Shown here in pieces: positions 52,001 to 59,253 of a stretch of DNA of 64,000 nucleotides. The stretch is taken from assembly GCF_900091575.1 (NCBI RefSeq), contig NZ_FMCR01000010.1, forward strand, positions 173,561 through 237,560, given 5' to 3'. This DNA comes from Micromonospora saelicesensis. GTDB lineage: Bacteria > Actinomycetota > Actinomycetes > Mycobacteriales > Micromonosporaceae. The notes under the pieces are model-generated. The model had not been told where the DNA came from. It made no database searches and saw nothing but the letters and a program-made list of their open reading frames with translations. The position numbers were made by a program, and so were the translations under genes. The stretch's first letter is position 1, and the number at the start of each line of letters is the position of its first letter.

Positions 52001-52078
52001 CCGGGGGAGTTCCTCGACGAGTACCTGCGCACCGGCCGCCGCTCCCGCGCCGCGGCCGAACGGGTCCTCGATGCCTGA
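49058..52078 (+). CDS. glnE: Bifunctional glutamine synthetase adenylyltransferase/deadenylyltransferase
   Basis: 1006 aa. Two nucleotidyltransferase repeats are visible: the first with AVVAMGKCGGGELNYVSDVD (near residue 215, deadenylylation) and the second with FAVIGMGRLGGYESNYLSDA (near residue 730, adenylylation). Each is followed by a helical RRIIDHIPPKELEREIKRGP or RIKARVETERLPRGADPATH block. GlnE attaches AMP to a Tyr of glutamine synthetase I when nitrogen is ample. The matching Tyr is in the glnA product (KDLYDLPPEEW). It is coupled at both ends to neighbours. Confidence 0.97.
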   Translation: MSRPTRAPGRLARYGFGTAEGDGGARAADLLGPEGLRLWRPAEQEPVDEAAAELLAALSRAADPDLALRQLHRIVEAEGRTIEGGAESPLLADVHADPGLRRRLIAVLGASAALGDHLVAHPEHYQALRTAPDGLAPTAEGRLEPADGGNAVAALRTAYRLALLRIAAADLTGGRGLEQTMAALSALADATLSAAYEIAVAELAEGTERPRLAVVAMGKCGGGELNYVSDVDVIFVAAEDADLGAATQVATRLIYICGLVAWPVDAALRPEGSRGPLVRTLASHLAYYRRWARTWEFQALLKARPAAGDLPLAQEWIDQLAPLVWRAAERPEAVEDVRAMRRRIIDHIPPKELEREIKRGPGGLRDIEFAVQLLQLVHGRGDETLRPPGTIPALRALVAGGYVGRADGEALLRGYRFLRSVEHRLQLQGLRRTHTVPAEPGGLRWLAAALGFTASPGRSAVESFRAEWVTHATEVRRLHAKLLYRPLLESVARVPADGLRLTPEAARNRLEILGFADPAGALRHLQALTGGVSRTAAIQRTLLPVLLSEFADAPEPDRGLLNYRKVSDKLGSTPWYLRLLRDGGPVARRLARVLALSRYVADLLARDPEALRLLAEENELAPRAPEVLREGFLAAAARHTDPVEATSAVRALRRRELVRVACADVLCRAGALAPSPTRTDGANRPARGLSDITEVGTALADVTDATLAAALRAAQASQPAPAGLRFAVIGMGRLGGYESNYLSDADVLFVYDPPPGTSESAASAAAHAVAEELRRLLGVPAPDPPLGVDADLRPEGRQGPLVRSLAAYAQYYARWSRVWEAQALLRARFVCGDADLGAEFEAMIEPVRYPADGLTREQVVEIRRIKARVETERLPRGADPATHTKLGRGGLADVEWAVQLVQLRHAGAIPALRGTRTLDALAAAERAGLIDPADAAEMAAGWALAAQVRNALMLVRGRAGDQLPRHGVELAGVARLLGRDDPGEFLDEYLRTGRRSRAAAERVLDA

Positions 52079-53696
52079 CGCGTCGCCGCGCCCAACCGGG
52101 CTTCGCAGCGCGGGCACCGGCTGGGCGGCGGCGACCGGGGCCGCCGTGGTGCTCGCCGTCGCGTTCCTCCTCGCGCCGCCGATGGGCACCGACCTCGCCG
52201 CCCAGGTGGCCCGTGCCGGGTTCACCGAGCGGTACGGGGCCGCGCCGGTCGACTTCGGCTGGTACGGCGGCGTCAACCAGTACGGCTACAGCCTCTTCAC
52301 GGCCCGGTTGGGCGCGCTGATCGGGGTGCGTCCGCTGGGGGCGATCGCCGCCGTGGTCGGCGCGGCCGCGCTGGGTTGGCTGTTCACCCGCAACCGGGCC
52401 CGCCGACCGCTGCTGGCCGGCGTCCTCGGCGCGGTGGTGCTGGTCGGCAACCTGGCGAGCGGTCGGATCACCTTCGCGGTCGGGTTGGCGTTCGGGCTGC
52501 TGGCGCTCTGCGCGGTCAGCGCGGAACGCCCACCGCGCTGGTTCCGGTTGACGCTCGCCGCCGTCTGCGCCGCCCTGGCGACGGCTGCCAGCCCGGTCGC
52601 CGGCCTGTTCACCGGGCTGGCCGGCGCGGCGCTGCTGCTGGGCGCCCTGCGCACCGGTGACGGGCCCGGCCGCCCGCTGCCCGGCGGCTGGCGAGCCGAG
52701 CGACCACTGGCCGAGGGGCTCGTCCTGGCCGTGGCGCCCGCCGTCACGCTCGCGCCGATGGCGTTCGTCTTCGGCAACGGCGGCACCCAGCCGTACTCGG
52801 CCGAGTCGATGCGCATCAACGTCGCGCTCGCGGTGCTGGTGGCGGTCGTGCTGCCGCGTCGACGCCGGGTGCTGCGCGTCGGCGCGTTGCTCACCGTGCT
52901 GCTCCTGATCGGGGCGTACTACGTGCCCAGCCCGATCGGTTCCAACGCGCTACGACTGCCGATGCTGTTCGCCCTGCCCGTGCTGGCCGGGTACGCCGCG
53001 TTGCCGGCGCCGTGGCTGGCCGGGCTGCTGGCCGCGACCGTCTGGTGGCAGTCCCCGGTGATGATGAGCGACGTGACCCGGGCCGGCGCACCGGAGAGCG
53101 CCGAACGTTTCTACCAACCGCTCGTCGCCGAACTCGACCGGCGGCAGCCGGCCGGGCGGGTCGAGGTGGTGCCGCTGCGCGACCACTGGGAGTCGGCGTA
53201 CCTGCCGCCGACAGTGCCACTGGCCCGGGGTTGGGAACGCCAGGTCGACAGCGACCGCAACGCGCTGTTCTACGACGGCAAGCTGAGCGCGCAGACGTAC
53301 GAGCAGTGGTTACGGCACGAGGCGGTGAGCTACGTGGTGCTCGCCCCGGACGCACCCGCCGACCGGTGGGGCCGCGACGAGGCCGCGCTGATCCGCGGTG
53401 GCCTGCCGTACCTGCGGGAGGTCTGGCGAGATTCCACCTGGCAGATGTACGCAGTGGTCGATCCGACCCCGCTGGTCGGTGCCCCGGGTCAACTCGTCGC
53501 CGCCGACCGCGGCGCGGTCCGGCTGACCGCCACGCCCGGGGACGTGCCGGTCCGGGTGCGGTGGTCGCGCTGGCTCACGTTGAGCGGCCCGGACGGCTGC
53601 CTGCGGCCGGGCGCGGACGGCTGGACCGAGGTGCGGGTCCGCGCTGCCGGCCACTACTCGATCTCCAGTGGGCTGGCACCGGCGCGCCACTGCTGA
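52071..53696 (+). CDS. Polytopic membrane protein of unknown function, GT-C-like
   Basis: 541 aa, overlapping the glnE stop by 8 bp. About ten membrane helices lie in the first 340 residues; VDFGWYGGVNQYGYSLFTAR near the start is a large first loop typical of GT-C polyprenyl-phosphate glycosyltransferases, though the DD/DE motif is not clear. The C-terminal 200 residues are extracytoplasmic (RFYQPLVAELDRRQPAGRVE, YLPPTVPLARGWERQVDSD). A cell-envelope role beside the two MptB-like genes is plausible. Confidence 0.75.
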   Translation: MPDASPRPTGLRSAGTGWAAATGAAVVLAVAFLLAPPMGTDLAAQVARAGFTERYGAAPVDFGWYGGVNQYGYSLFTARLGALIGVRPLGAIAAVVGAAALGWLFTRNRARRPLLAGVLGAVVLVGNLASGRITFAVGLAFGLLALCAVSAERPPRWFRLTLAAVCAALATAASPVAGLFTGLAGAALLLGALRTGDGPGRPLPGGWRAERPLAEGLVLAVAPAVTLAPMAFVFGNGGTQPYSAESMRINVALAVLVAVVLPRRRRVLRVGALLTVLLLIGAYYVPSPIGSNALRLPMLFALPVLAGYAALPAPWLAGLLAATVWWQSPVMMSDVTRAGAPESAERFYQPLVAELDRRQPAGRVEVVPLRDHWESAYLPPTVPLARGWERQVDSDRNALFYDGKLSAQTYEQWLRHEAVSYVVLAPDAPADRWGRDEAALIRGGLPYLREVWRDSTWQMYAVVDPTPLVGAPGQLVAADRGAVRLTATPGDVPVRVRWSRWLTLSGPDGCLRPGADGWTEVRVRAAGHYSISSGLAPARHC

Positions 53697-53735
53697 CCGT
53701 GCCTGCCGTCGGCCTCCCACCGACGGGCTGGCAGC

Positions 53736-55145
53736 ATGTCCGGCGTGCCTTCCCACCTCGCGCGCTGGACCGGCCTGGCCGGCTCGATGCTGCTCGCGCT
53801 CTCCGCTTTCCTCGGCGGCGCGTTTCCCAGCGGCCCCCTGCGCAGCACCCCGGTCAGCATCTGGCAGGGGCCCAACGGCCCGCTGATCCTCGCCGCCTGG
53901 GTGGTCGGCACCGGCCTGATGGCGTACGCCTGGTGGGCGCTGCGTGACGGAGGGCCCTCGACGCGGTGGGCCCTGGTCACCGTCGGGCTCTGGCTGCTGC
54001 CGCTGCTGATCGCACCGCCCTTCGGCAGTCGGGACGTCTACGCGTACGCCTGCCAGGGCGCCAGCTTCGTCGGCGGCATCAGCCCGTACGAGCAGGGCGT
54101 CTCCGCACTGCCCTGCCCCTGGCTGGACACGGTCTCGGTCATCTGGCGCGACACCCCGGCACCGTACGGGCCGCTGTTCGTGCTCATCGCGGGCGCCGTG
54201 GTGAAGGCCACCGGTTCGCTGACCGCCAGCATCGTGCTGTTCCGTGCGCTGTCGCTGGTCGGCGTGGCCCTCACCGCGTGGGCCCTGCCGGCGCTGGCGC
54301 GTCGGGCCGGTGTGCCGGCGAAGCGGGCGGTGTGGCTGGCGTTGGGTTCCCCGCTGGTCGCCGCGCACCTGGTCGGTGGCCCCCACAACGACGTGTTGAT
54401 GCTCGCCGCGTTGGTCGGCGGGCTGGCCGTGGTGGCGGCGCACCCGGGCCGGCGCGGAATGCTGCTGGTCGGCGGGCTGCTCCTCGGAGTCGCCGTGGCG
54501 ATCAAGGTGACCGCCGTGGTGGTGGTCCCGTTCGCCGCGCTGGCGGCCACCGCCGGGCCGTACCGGATCCGCACGCTGATCCGCGACGGCGGCTGGGTCG
54601 TCGGCGGCACGGTCGTCACAGTTGTCGGCGTGACCATCCTCGGTGGGCTGGACTTCGGCTGGATCGGCGGGCTGTCCCAGGGTGGCGCCGCCATCGCCTG
54701 GACCTCCCCGTCGACCGCCGTGGGGCAGACGGTCGGGTACGTCGCGGCGCTGTTCGGCGGTCACATCGACGCGCTGCCGGTCACCCGCGGGATCGCCGTG
54801 GTCCTCCTGGCCGTACTGCTCGTCTGGCTCTGGTGGCGGGCCCGCACCCGCGATCCGCTGTACCACGCCGGCCTCGCGCTCGCCCTCACCGTCGCGCTCG
54901 CCCCCGTCGTGCACCCCTGGTACTGGACCTGGCCGCTGTTCGTGCTGGCGGCCACCGCCCAGCGCACCAGATGGTTCACAGTGGTCGCCCTGGTCGCGTC
55001 CTTCCTGGTGCTGCCCGACGGCACCGGGTTTCCCCGGTACACCAAGACAGTCGGGGCGCCGCTGATGACGCTGTTGGTGATCGTGCTGGTCATCCGGTTG
55101 GTACGGTCGGCTCGAGCGGCCCGTCAGCCGGTCGCCGCCGATTGA
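53736..55145 (+). CDS. mptB: Polyprenol-phosphomannose-dependent alpha-1,6-mannosyltransferase, MptB-like
   Basis: 469 aa, about 12 helices. The first extracytoplasmic loop has GSRDVYAYACQGASFVGGIS followed by PWLDTVSVIWRDTPAPYGPL, matching the conserved loop with acidic catalytic residues in MptA/MptB GT-C enzymes (family GT87-like). They extend lipomannan/lipoarabinomannan-type mannans using decaprenyl-phosphomannose outside the membrane. SPLVAAHLVGGPHNDVLML is also typical. A paralogue follows 14 bp later; a gene duplication is evident. Confidence 0.87.
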   Translation: MSGVPSHLARWTGLAGSMLLALSAFLGGAFPSGPLRSTPVSIWQGPNGPLILAAWVVGTGLMAYAWWALRDGGPSTRWALVTVGLWLLPLLIAPPFGSRDVYAYACQGASFVGGISPYEQGVSALPCPWLDTVSVIWRDTPAPYGPLFVLIAGAVVKATGSLTASIVLFRALSLVGVALTAWALPALARRAGVPAKRAVWLALGSPLVAAHLVGGPHNDVLMLAALVGGLAVVAAHPGRRGMLLVGGLLLGVAVAIKVTAVVVVPFAALAATAGPYRIRTLIRDGGWVVGGTVVTVVGVTILGGLDFGWIGGLSQGGAAIAWTSPSTAVGQTVGYVAALFGGHIDALPVTRGIAVVLLAVLLVWLWWRARTRDPLYHAGLALALTVALAPVVHPWYWTWPLFVLAATAQRTRWFTVVALVASFLVLPDGTGFPRYTKTVGAPLMTLLVIVLVIRLVRSARAARQPVAAD

Positions 55146-55159
55146 GGGAAGGTGCGCCG

Positions 55160-56704
55160 GTGACCGCTCCCGGCCCGCCTGTTCCGCCGCCGCCTCTGTC
55201 GTTGGCGGCATTGGGTGCCCGGTACGCGGGCCTGGTCGGCGCGGTCCTGCTCGCCGTGGCCGGCTACCTCGGCGGGGCGCTGCCCGACGCCCCGCTGGGC
55301 GTGACACCCGCGTCGATCTGGCGAGCCCCGGACGGCCCGGCGACGCTGACCTGCTGGCTGGCCGGCACCGCGCTGCTGGTCGGGGCCTGGTGGTCGCTGC
55401 GCGAGGGTGCCCCGTCGACCCGGTGGGCGTACGTCACCGCCGGGCTGTGGGCGCTACCGCTGCTGGTCGCGCCACCGCTGGGCAGCCGGGATGTCTACTC
55501 GTACGCCTGCCAGGGCTGGACGTACGCGCACGGCGTCGACCCGTACACCGTGGGAGTGGCGGCGGCGGGCTGCCCCTGGCTGGACACGGTGGCGCCGATC
55601 TGGCGGGACACCCCGGCACCGTACGGGCCGGTGTTCATGCTGCTCGCGGCCCTCGCCGTCGGCGTCGGCGGTGGGCTCACCGGGACGATCGTGGCGCTGC
55701 GCGTGATCGCCGTGGCGGGGCTGCTGTTGGCCGCGCTCTGCCTGCCCGCTCTGGCGCGGGCGGCCGGGGTGCCGGCCCGGCGGGCGGTCTGGTTGGCGCT
55801 GGCCGGTCCGCTGGTCGGCGTGCACCTGGTGGCCGGCGCGCACAACGACTCCGTGATGCTGGGCCTGCTGCTGTGTGGGCTGCTGGTCGTGGTCCGTCGA
55901 CCAGGTCGGCCGGCGGCGCTGCTGCTGGCCGGAGCGCTGCTCGGGCTTGCGGTCACGGTGAAGGCCAGCGCCGTGGTGGTGGTGCCGTTCGCCGTGCTGG
56001 CCGGGATGCCCGACCAGTACACCGTACGGGCGTTGCTGCGCCACAGTGGTTGGCTGGCCGGAGGGCTGCTCGCCGCGCTGCTGGTCACCTCGGCGGTGTC
56101 CGGCCTCGGCTTCGGCTGGGTGGGCGGGCTGACCCACAGTGGCGACTCCGAGCAGTGGACCTCGCCACCCACCGCCGTGGGCTTCGTGGTCGACTACGCC
56201 GGCGCGCTGGTCGGCCGGGACCCGCAGGCGGTGCCGGTGGTCCGGGCGGTCGCGCTGCTGCTGCTCGTCGGGGTGCTGGTGGTGTTCTGGTGGCGGGCCT
56301 GGCAGACCCTGCGCGGGTCCAACGACGCCCGGCGGGTAGCGCGGGCGGAGGTGGCGGAGGTCGACGAGGCGCGGGTCGACGTGGCGCGGGTGGAGGTGGC
56401 GCGGGTGGCCGTGGCGCGGTCCCGGGTGGCGCTGCACGGCGCGGCGTTGGCGCTGGTCGCCACCGTCGTCCTGTCCCCGGTCTTCCACCCCTGGTACGCG
56501 ACCTGGCCACTGGCGCTGCTCGCGCTCACCGCCGCCCGCACGACGTGGTTCGTGCTGCCCACCGCGGCGGCAGCCTTCCTCGCCCTGCCCGACGGCACCA
56601 ACCTGGCCCGCGTCACCAAGGCACCCGGTGCCCTGGCGATGACCGCCCTGCTCCTGACCGCGCTCGCCCGCACCCTGCTCGCTGCCCGCCGCCGCCATCG
56701 TTGA
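55160..56704 (+). CDS. MptB-like mannosyltransferase paralogue with an in-frame repeat insertion
   Basis: 514 aa from a GTG with GAGGGAAGG upstream. It closely parallels the preceding gene: GSRDVYSYACQGWTYAHGVD, PWLDTVAPIWRDTPAPYGPV, AGPLVGVHLVAGAHNDSVML. It differs by a roughly 35-residue insert after VFWWRAWQTLRG, composed of VARVEVA-type repeats (about residues 391-425). That segment sits in a cytosolic loop between helices. The function should be as for the paralogue. The stop TGA lies inside the downstream palindrome. Confidence 0.86.
   Translation: MTAPGPPVPPPPLSLAALGARYAGLVGAVLLAVAGYLGGALPDAPLGVTPASIWRAPDGPATLTCWLAGTALLVGAWWSLREGAPSTRWAYVTAGLWALPLLVAPPLGSRDVYSYACQGWTYAHGVDPYTVGVAAAGCPWLDTVAPIWRDTPAPYGPVFMLLAALAVGVGGGLTGTIVALRVIAVAGLLLAALCLPALARAAGVPARRAVWLALAGPLVGVHLVAGAHNDSVMLGLLLCGLLVVVRRPGRPAALLLAGALLGLAVTVKASAVVVVPFAVLAGMPDQYTVRALLRHSGWLAGGLLAALLVTSAVSGLGFGWVGGLTHSGDSEQWTSPPTAVGFVVDYAGALVGRDPQAVPVVRAVALLLLVGVLVVFWWRAWQTLRGSNDARRVARAEVAEVDEARVDVARVEVARVAVARSRVALHGAALALVATVVLSPVFHPWYATWPLALLALTAARTTWFVLPTAAAAFLALPDGTNLARVTKAPGALAMTALLLTALARTLLAARRRHR
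56332..56432 (+). repeat. 15-bp minisatellite inside the MptB-like gene
   Basis: GTGGCGCGGGTGGAG and variants repeat about six times in frame, giving VARVE-type five-residue units. The paralogue at 53736 has no such segment at the same place. Confidence 0.7.
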
Positions 56705-56756
56705 TCATGAGGTTGGCGGGGGCAATCGGGACGAAACGCCTCGCCAACCTCATGAT
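56702..56756. terminator. Terminator palindrome overlapping the MptB-like stop
   Basis: ATCATGAGGTTGGCG (56704-56718) and CGCCAACCTCATGAT (56742-56756) are perfect complements over 15 bp. The stop TGA is part of the TGATCATGAG arm. It faces the convergent membrane gene. Confidence 0.82.
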
Positions 56757-56773
56757 GGTCATCGTGATGGGGT

Positions 56774-56851
56774 CAAGATCGCGCTCGAACGTGGATGTAG
56801 TGGTGTCCGACGCGGTCGAGGCCACTACATCCAGGATCGAGCACGATCTTG
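56774..56851. repeat. Dispersed nested palindrome, copy B
   Basis: Outer arms CAAGATCG (56774-56781) and CGATCTTG (56844-56851) enclose inner arms TGGATGTAGTGG (56792-56803) and CCACTACATCCA (56822-56833). The inner GTAGTGGTGTC and the overall spacing match copy A at 8075, while stem bases that differ between copies change together on both arms. Confidence 0.75.
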
Positions 56852-56852
56852 C

Positions 56853-56905
56853 GGCGTGGCGTGGCGTGGCGTGGCGTGGCGTGGCGCGGCGTGGCGCGGC
56901 GCGGC
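56853..56905. repeat. 5-bp microsatellite
   Basis: (GGCGT)n with later GGCGC variants, about ten units, directly after palindrome copy B and before the 3' end of the convergent membrane gene. Non-coding. Confidence 0.8.
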
Positions 56906-56980
56906 GCGGCGGGGTGGGGTGCGGCGGCGCTGGGCGCTGGGCGTCGGGGGTCGGGGGCCGGCTCGCCGGGGACCGGGGGG

Positions 56981-57967
56981 TCAGGCTCGCGCGCCGCAGG
57001 TGGGGCAGGGTTGGCCTGAGGGCTGGGGGGTGGAGGTCCGGCGGCAGCGGAACACGACGGCCAGGAGCAGTGCGGCCGGACCGGCGAGCGCGACGACGAC
57101 AGCGGTCACGGCCAGTTCCGCGAAGGTGATGGCGCCGTATGCCGGGCCGAAGTTGTCAGCCAGGCCGGGCACCGCCAGGAAGCCGGCGGGGGTGAGCAGT
57201 GTGACGAGCGTCCAGCCGCCGCGGGTGTCCCGGCCCAGTGCCAGACCCACGGCCAGCAGAGCCCCGACGACCAGCAACAGTCCGCCGACGGTGGGCAGGA
57301 AGACCTCCAGGGTGGCGCCGTAGTAGGTGCCGACCGCATCCAGGCCCACCAGGAATTCCGTCGCCACCACCGCCAACAGTGCGGACAGCGCCGGCGCGAG
57401 GCGGATCACCCGGGAGGGTCGGTCGGGCAGGGCGAGCCCCAGCAGGCCCAGGACCACCTGCGGCAGCAGCACCATCAGCGGCGGTCGGAGTACGTCGAGC
57501 GCCGCGGCCACCAGTGGCAGCGCAATCGTGAGCAGGAGCGCGAGGGTGATGGCCCACCGGGCGACCCGGCTCGGCGCGACGGCGATCACCACCGCCGCCA
57601 GCAGCCATGCCGCCCACGCGACGACACCGAGCGAGACGAACGGGCCGACGTGGGGTGCGCCCCACCACTCCACGGGCGGCGGATGCAGCTCTGCCGTACC
57701 CCAGACACCCGCCAGGGCGCTGGCGGTGACCAGGGCCAGCAGCGCCGCGAGGCGTACCCCAGGAATGAGGTCGGTGACGCCCGCGGCCCGCAGCCGCTGG
57801 CGGAGGCCGCCGCGCACCAGGTCCGCGGCGTCCGCCGGCGCCGGCCAGCGTTGCTCAGGGGCGGCCAGGTCGAGGTAGGTGCCGACGATTTCGGCGCCGC
57901 GGGCCCGACGGTAGTCGGCGGGGTACGCGCGCAGCAGCCGGAGGTAGCGGCGTTCCAGGTCGTTCAT
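56981..57967 (-). CDS. Integral membrane protein, PadR partner
   Basis: 328 aa. A cytosolic N-terminus (MNDLERRYLRLLRAYPADYR then RARGAEIVGTYLDL) is followed by about eight hydrophobic helices and a Cys-containing tail (CPTCGARA) that could bind zinc. YLRLLRAYPADYRRARGAE is the typical opening of PadR-associated HAAS-like membrane proteins. It overlaps the padR gene by 4 bp. With the pair at 31893-33181 this is the second such cassette in the window. Substrate and role unknown. Confidence 0.82.
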   Translation of the reverse strand: MNDLERRYLRLLRAYPADYRRARGAEIVGTYLDLAAPEQRWPAPADAADLVRGGLRQRLRAAGVTDLIPGVRLAALLALVTASALAGVWGTAELHPPPVEWWGAPHVGPFVSLGVVAWAAWLLAAVVIAVAPSRVARWAITLALLLTIALPLVAAALDVLRPPLMVLLPQVVLGLLGLALPDRPSRVIRLAPALSALLAVVATEFLVGLDAVGTYYGATLEVFLPTVGGLLLVVGALLAVGLALGRDTRGGWTLVTLLTPAGFLAVPGLADNFGPAYGAITFAELAVTAVVVALAGPAALLLAVVFRCRRTSTPQPSGQPCPTCGARA

Positions 57968-58329
57968 GCCAAGCCTCCGGCCGTGCGCGGGGTGGTCGGG
58001 AGGGCGGCGCGAGTGCGCTTGGACAGCCGGGTGGTGGCGGCTTCGACGTTGCGGCGCAGCCGCTCGGTCTCGGTGCTCAACGTGGTCTCGCCGCCGGGGG
58101 AGAGGCGGTAGTAGCGGCGCAGTCGGCCGTCCACCACCTCTTCCCGGTCGACCTCGACGAGGCCGGCGTCGACCAGCCGGTCGAGCGCCCCGTAGAGCGT
58201 TCCCGGGCGTAGCGACACGCGGTTGTCGGAGAGTGCGGCGACCTCACCGATCAGCCCGTAGCCGTGCATCGGCTGGGCGGCCAGCGCGGTGAGGATCAGG
58301 AAGGTCGGTTCGCGCAGTGGGGTGTCCAC
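57964..58329 (-). CDS. PadR-family transcriptional regulator
   Basis: 121 aa from a GTG. FLILTALAAQPMHGYGLIGE, then VSLRPGTLYGALDRLVDAGL and RYYRLSPGGETTLSTETER form a full PadR winged helix with the C-terminal helix. TATATT sits 6 nt before the GTG, so the mRNA is likely leaderless, and the surrounding sequence (ATATATCG) may be part of its own operator. It is translationally coupled to the membrane gene. Confidence 0.93.
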   Translation of the reverse strand: MDTPLREPTFLILTALAAQPMHGYGLIGEVAALSDNRVSLRPGTLYGALDRLVDAGLVEVDREEVVDGRLRRYYRLSPGGETTLSTETERLRRNVEAATTRLSKRTRAALPTTPRTAGGLA

Positions 58330-58335
58330 CGGAGC

Positions 58336-58341
58336 AATATA
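58336..58341 (-). promoter_or_regulatory. -10 box for leaderless padR
   Basis: TATATT on the minus strand ends 6 nt before the GTG at 58329. It overlaps an AT-rich ATATATC stretch that stands out in this GC-rich setting. Confidence 0.55.
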
Positions 58342-58381
58342 TCGGACGCGAAGGTATTCCGCGGGTGGCGCACAGCGAGCC

Positions 58382-58412
58382 GGGCCGGCTCCGCGGTGAG
58401 CGGAGCCGGCCC
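58382..58412. terminator. Strong hairpin, probably the original glnA terminator
   Basis: GGGCCGGCTCCGC (58382-58394) and GCGGAGCCGGCCC (58400-58412) are perfect 13-bp complements around the loop GGTGA. It lies 46 bp beyond the left att repeat, on the side where glnA transcription (minus strand) would have arrived before the island was inserted. Confidence 0.8.
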
Positions 58413-58429
58413 GGCCGGTGTTCCAGCGA

Positions 58430-58450
58430 CTGCTCAGCAGTCGTCGTGCA
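58430..58450 (-). repeat. Degenerate extra copy of the glnA tail
   Basis: TGCTCAGCAGTCGT-CGTGCAT matches the start of the left att repeat (GCTCAGCAGTCGTAGTACAT) apart from two bases. It stands 27 bp before the intact left repeat. It may be a remnant of an earlier integration or of the original glnA end. Confidence 0.6.
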
Positions 58451-58457
58451 TCTGACT

Positions 58458-58485
58458 GCTCAGCAGTCGTAGTACATGGCGAACT
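58458..58485 (-). repeat. Left attachment repeat
   Basis: Duplicate of the last codons and stop of glnA, reading MYYDC then stop on the minus strand. Perfect match to 63132-63159 over 28 bp, with different bases on either side. Confidence 0.88.
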
Positions 58486-58881
58486 AACCGCGCGTGGCGG
58501 CTGACCTGGGGGAGTGGTGTCGATCAGGCCGCTGAGCAGGTCGTACGCCGTATATCAACTTCCATCGTTATTGCCTGTTTCCAGGCGGCATCTGTACCCC
58601 TCGTGTTCCTAACGATCATGGGGTGGCGTGATGTGCGAGCGGTTCCGATGGTGACCGGTGCGGCATCCCGTCGCGCAGGCTCCGCCCTGCCGGGCCGCGC
58701 CGACCTGGTCCAGGTGGAGCGCCCCGCTGGACGAACGACCTGGACCAGGTCGGCGCGGTCTGGTGGCCTCCGGTGTGCGACGGGTACCCGGTCGCGGCCG
58801 GGGCATCCCAGAGTCGCCGAGGGTTCGGGGCGAGTAGCCCCGACCGCCGGAGGCCATCCCCGGGTCGTACTGCCGGAGGCC
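58486..58881. other. Non-coding left part of the island
   Basis: 396 bp without a supported gene. It contains a 19-bp perfect inverted repeat (58697-58756) and a few CGCCGGAGGC short repeats. Open frames here are shadows of GC-rich sequence. Confidence 0.5.
58697..58756. repeat. 19-bp perfect inverted repeat
   Basis: GCGCCGACCTGGTCCAGGT (58697-58715) is repeated in inverse orientation at 58738-58756, separated by 22 nt. Each arm also contains the palindrome ACCTGGTCCAGGT. It could be a transcription terminator for the minus-strand gene at 58882 or an element-specific binding site. Confidence 0.72.
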
Positions 58882-59253
58882 CTACCCGCCGGAGGCACCG
58901 CTGTCAGAGTCAGCGGCCGACTGCTCGGACTCCGGTTCGCTGAGCCAGCCGTAGTCATAGTCAGCACGGTCCCAGCAGGCGGTAATCCAGTCGCGCTTGC
59001 GCTGGGACGATGTGCGCCACTCGTAGCGAAGCCCTGCGGCGAGGTTATGCCGCCTGCCTGGGTCGAGCAGGCCAGGCAAGTTGTGGCAGATGTCAGCCAA
59101 CTCGTGGATCTGGGCGTGGCGCTTAATCAGCGCTTCCGTCGACTGGTCCTCGACCGGGCGAGCAGACAGGGTGCGAATCCACAGGAAGGTGAGACGGAGC
59201 AGCTCGGCAACGGCAGCTTCGGTCGCTTCCTGCGGTGGATCATCCATCGACAT
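58882..59253 (-). CDS. Hypothetical protein of mobile elements
   Basis: 123 aa. The ATG at 59253 has GGAGG 9 nt upstream. After MSMDDPPQEATEAAVAELLR there is TFLWIRTLSARPVED, then HAQIHELADICHNLPGLLDP, then RYEWRTSSQRKRDWITAC. The HELADICHNLP block and the W-T/S-R-x5-R-x-WI ending recur in small proteins I associate with actinobacterial integrative elements. The last 20 residues are acidic and Ser-rich. No function known. It reads towards the left att site. Confidence 0.75.
   Translation of the reverse strand: MSMDDPPQEATEAAVAELLRLTFLWIRTLSARPVEDQSTEALIKRHAQIHELADICHNLPGLLDPGRRHNLAAGLRYEWRTSSQRKRDWITACWDRADYDYGWLSEPESEQSAADSDSGASGG

Noticed and set aside
49355..52276. A 973-aa frame antisense to glnE
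   Set aside because: glnE is unmistakable on the other strand; this frame lacks any domain.
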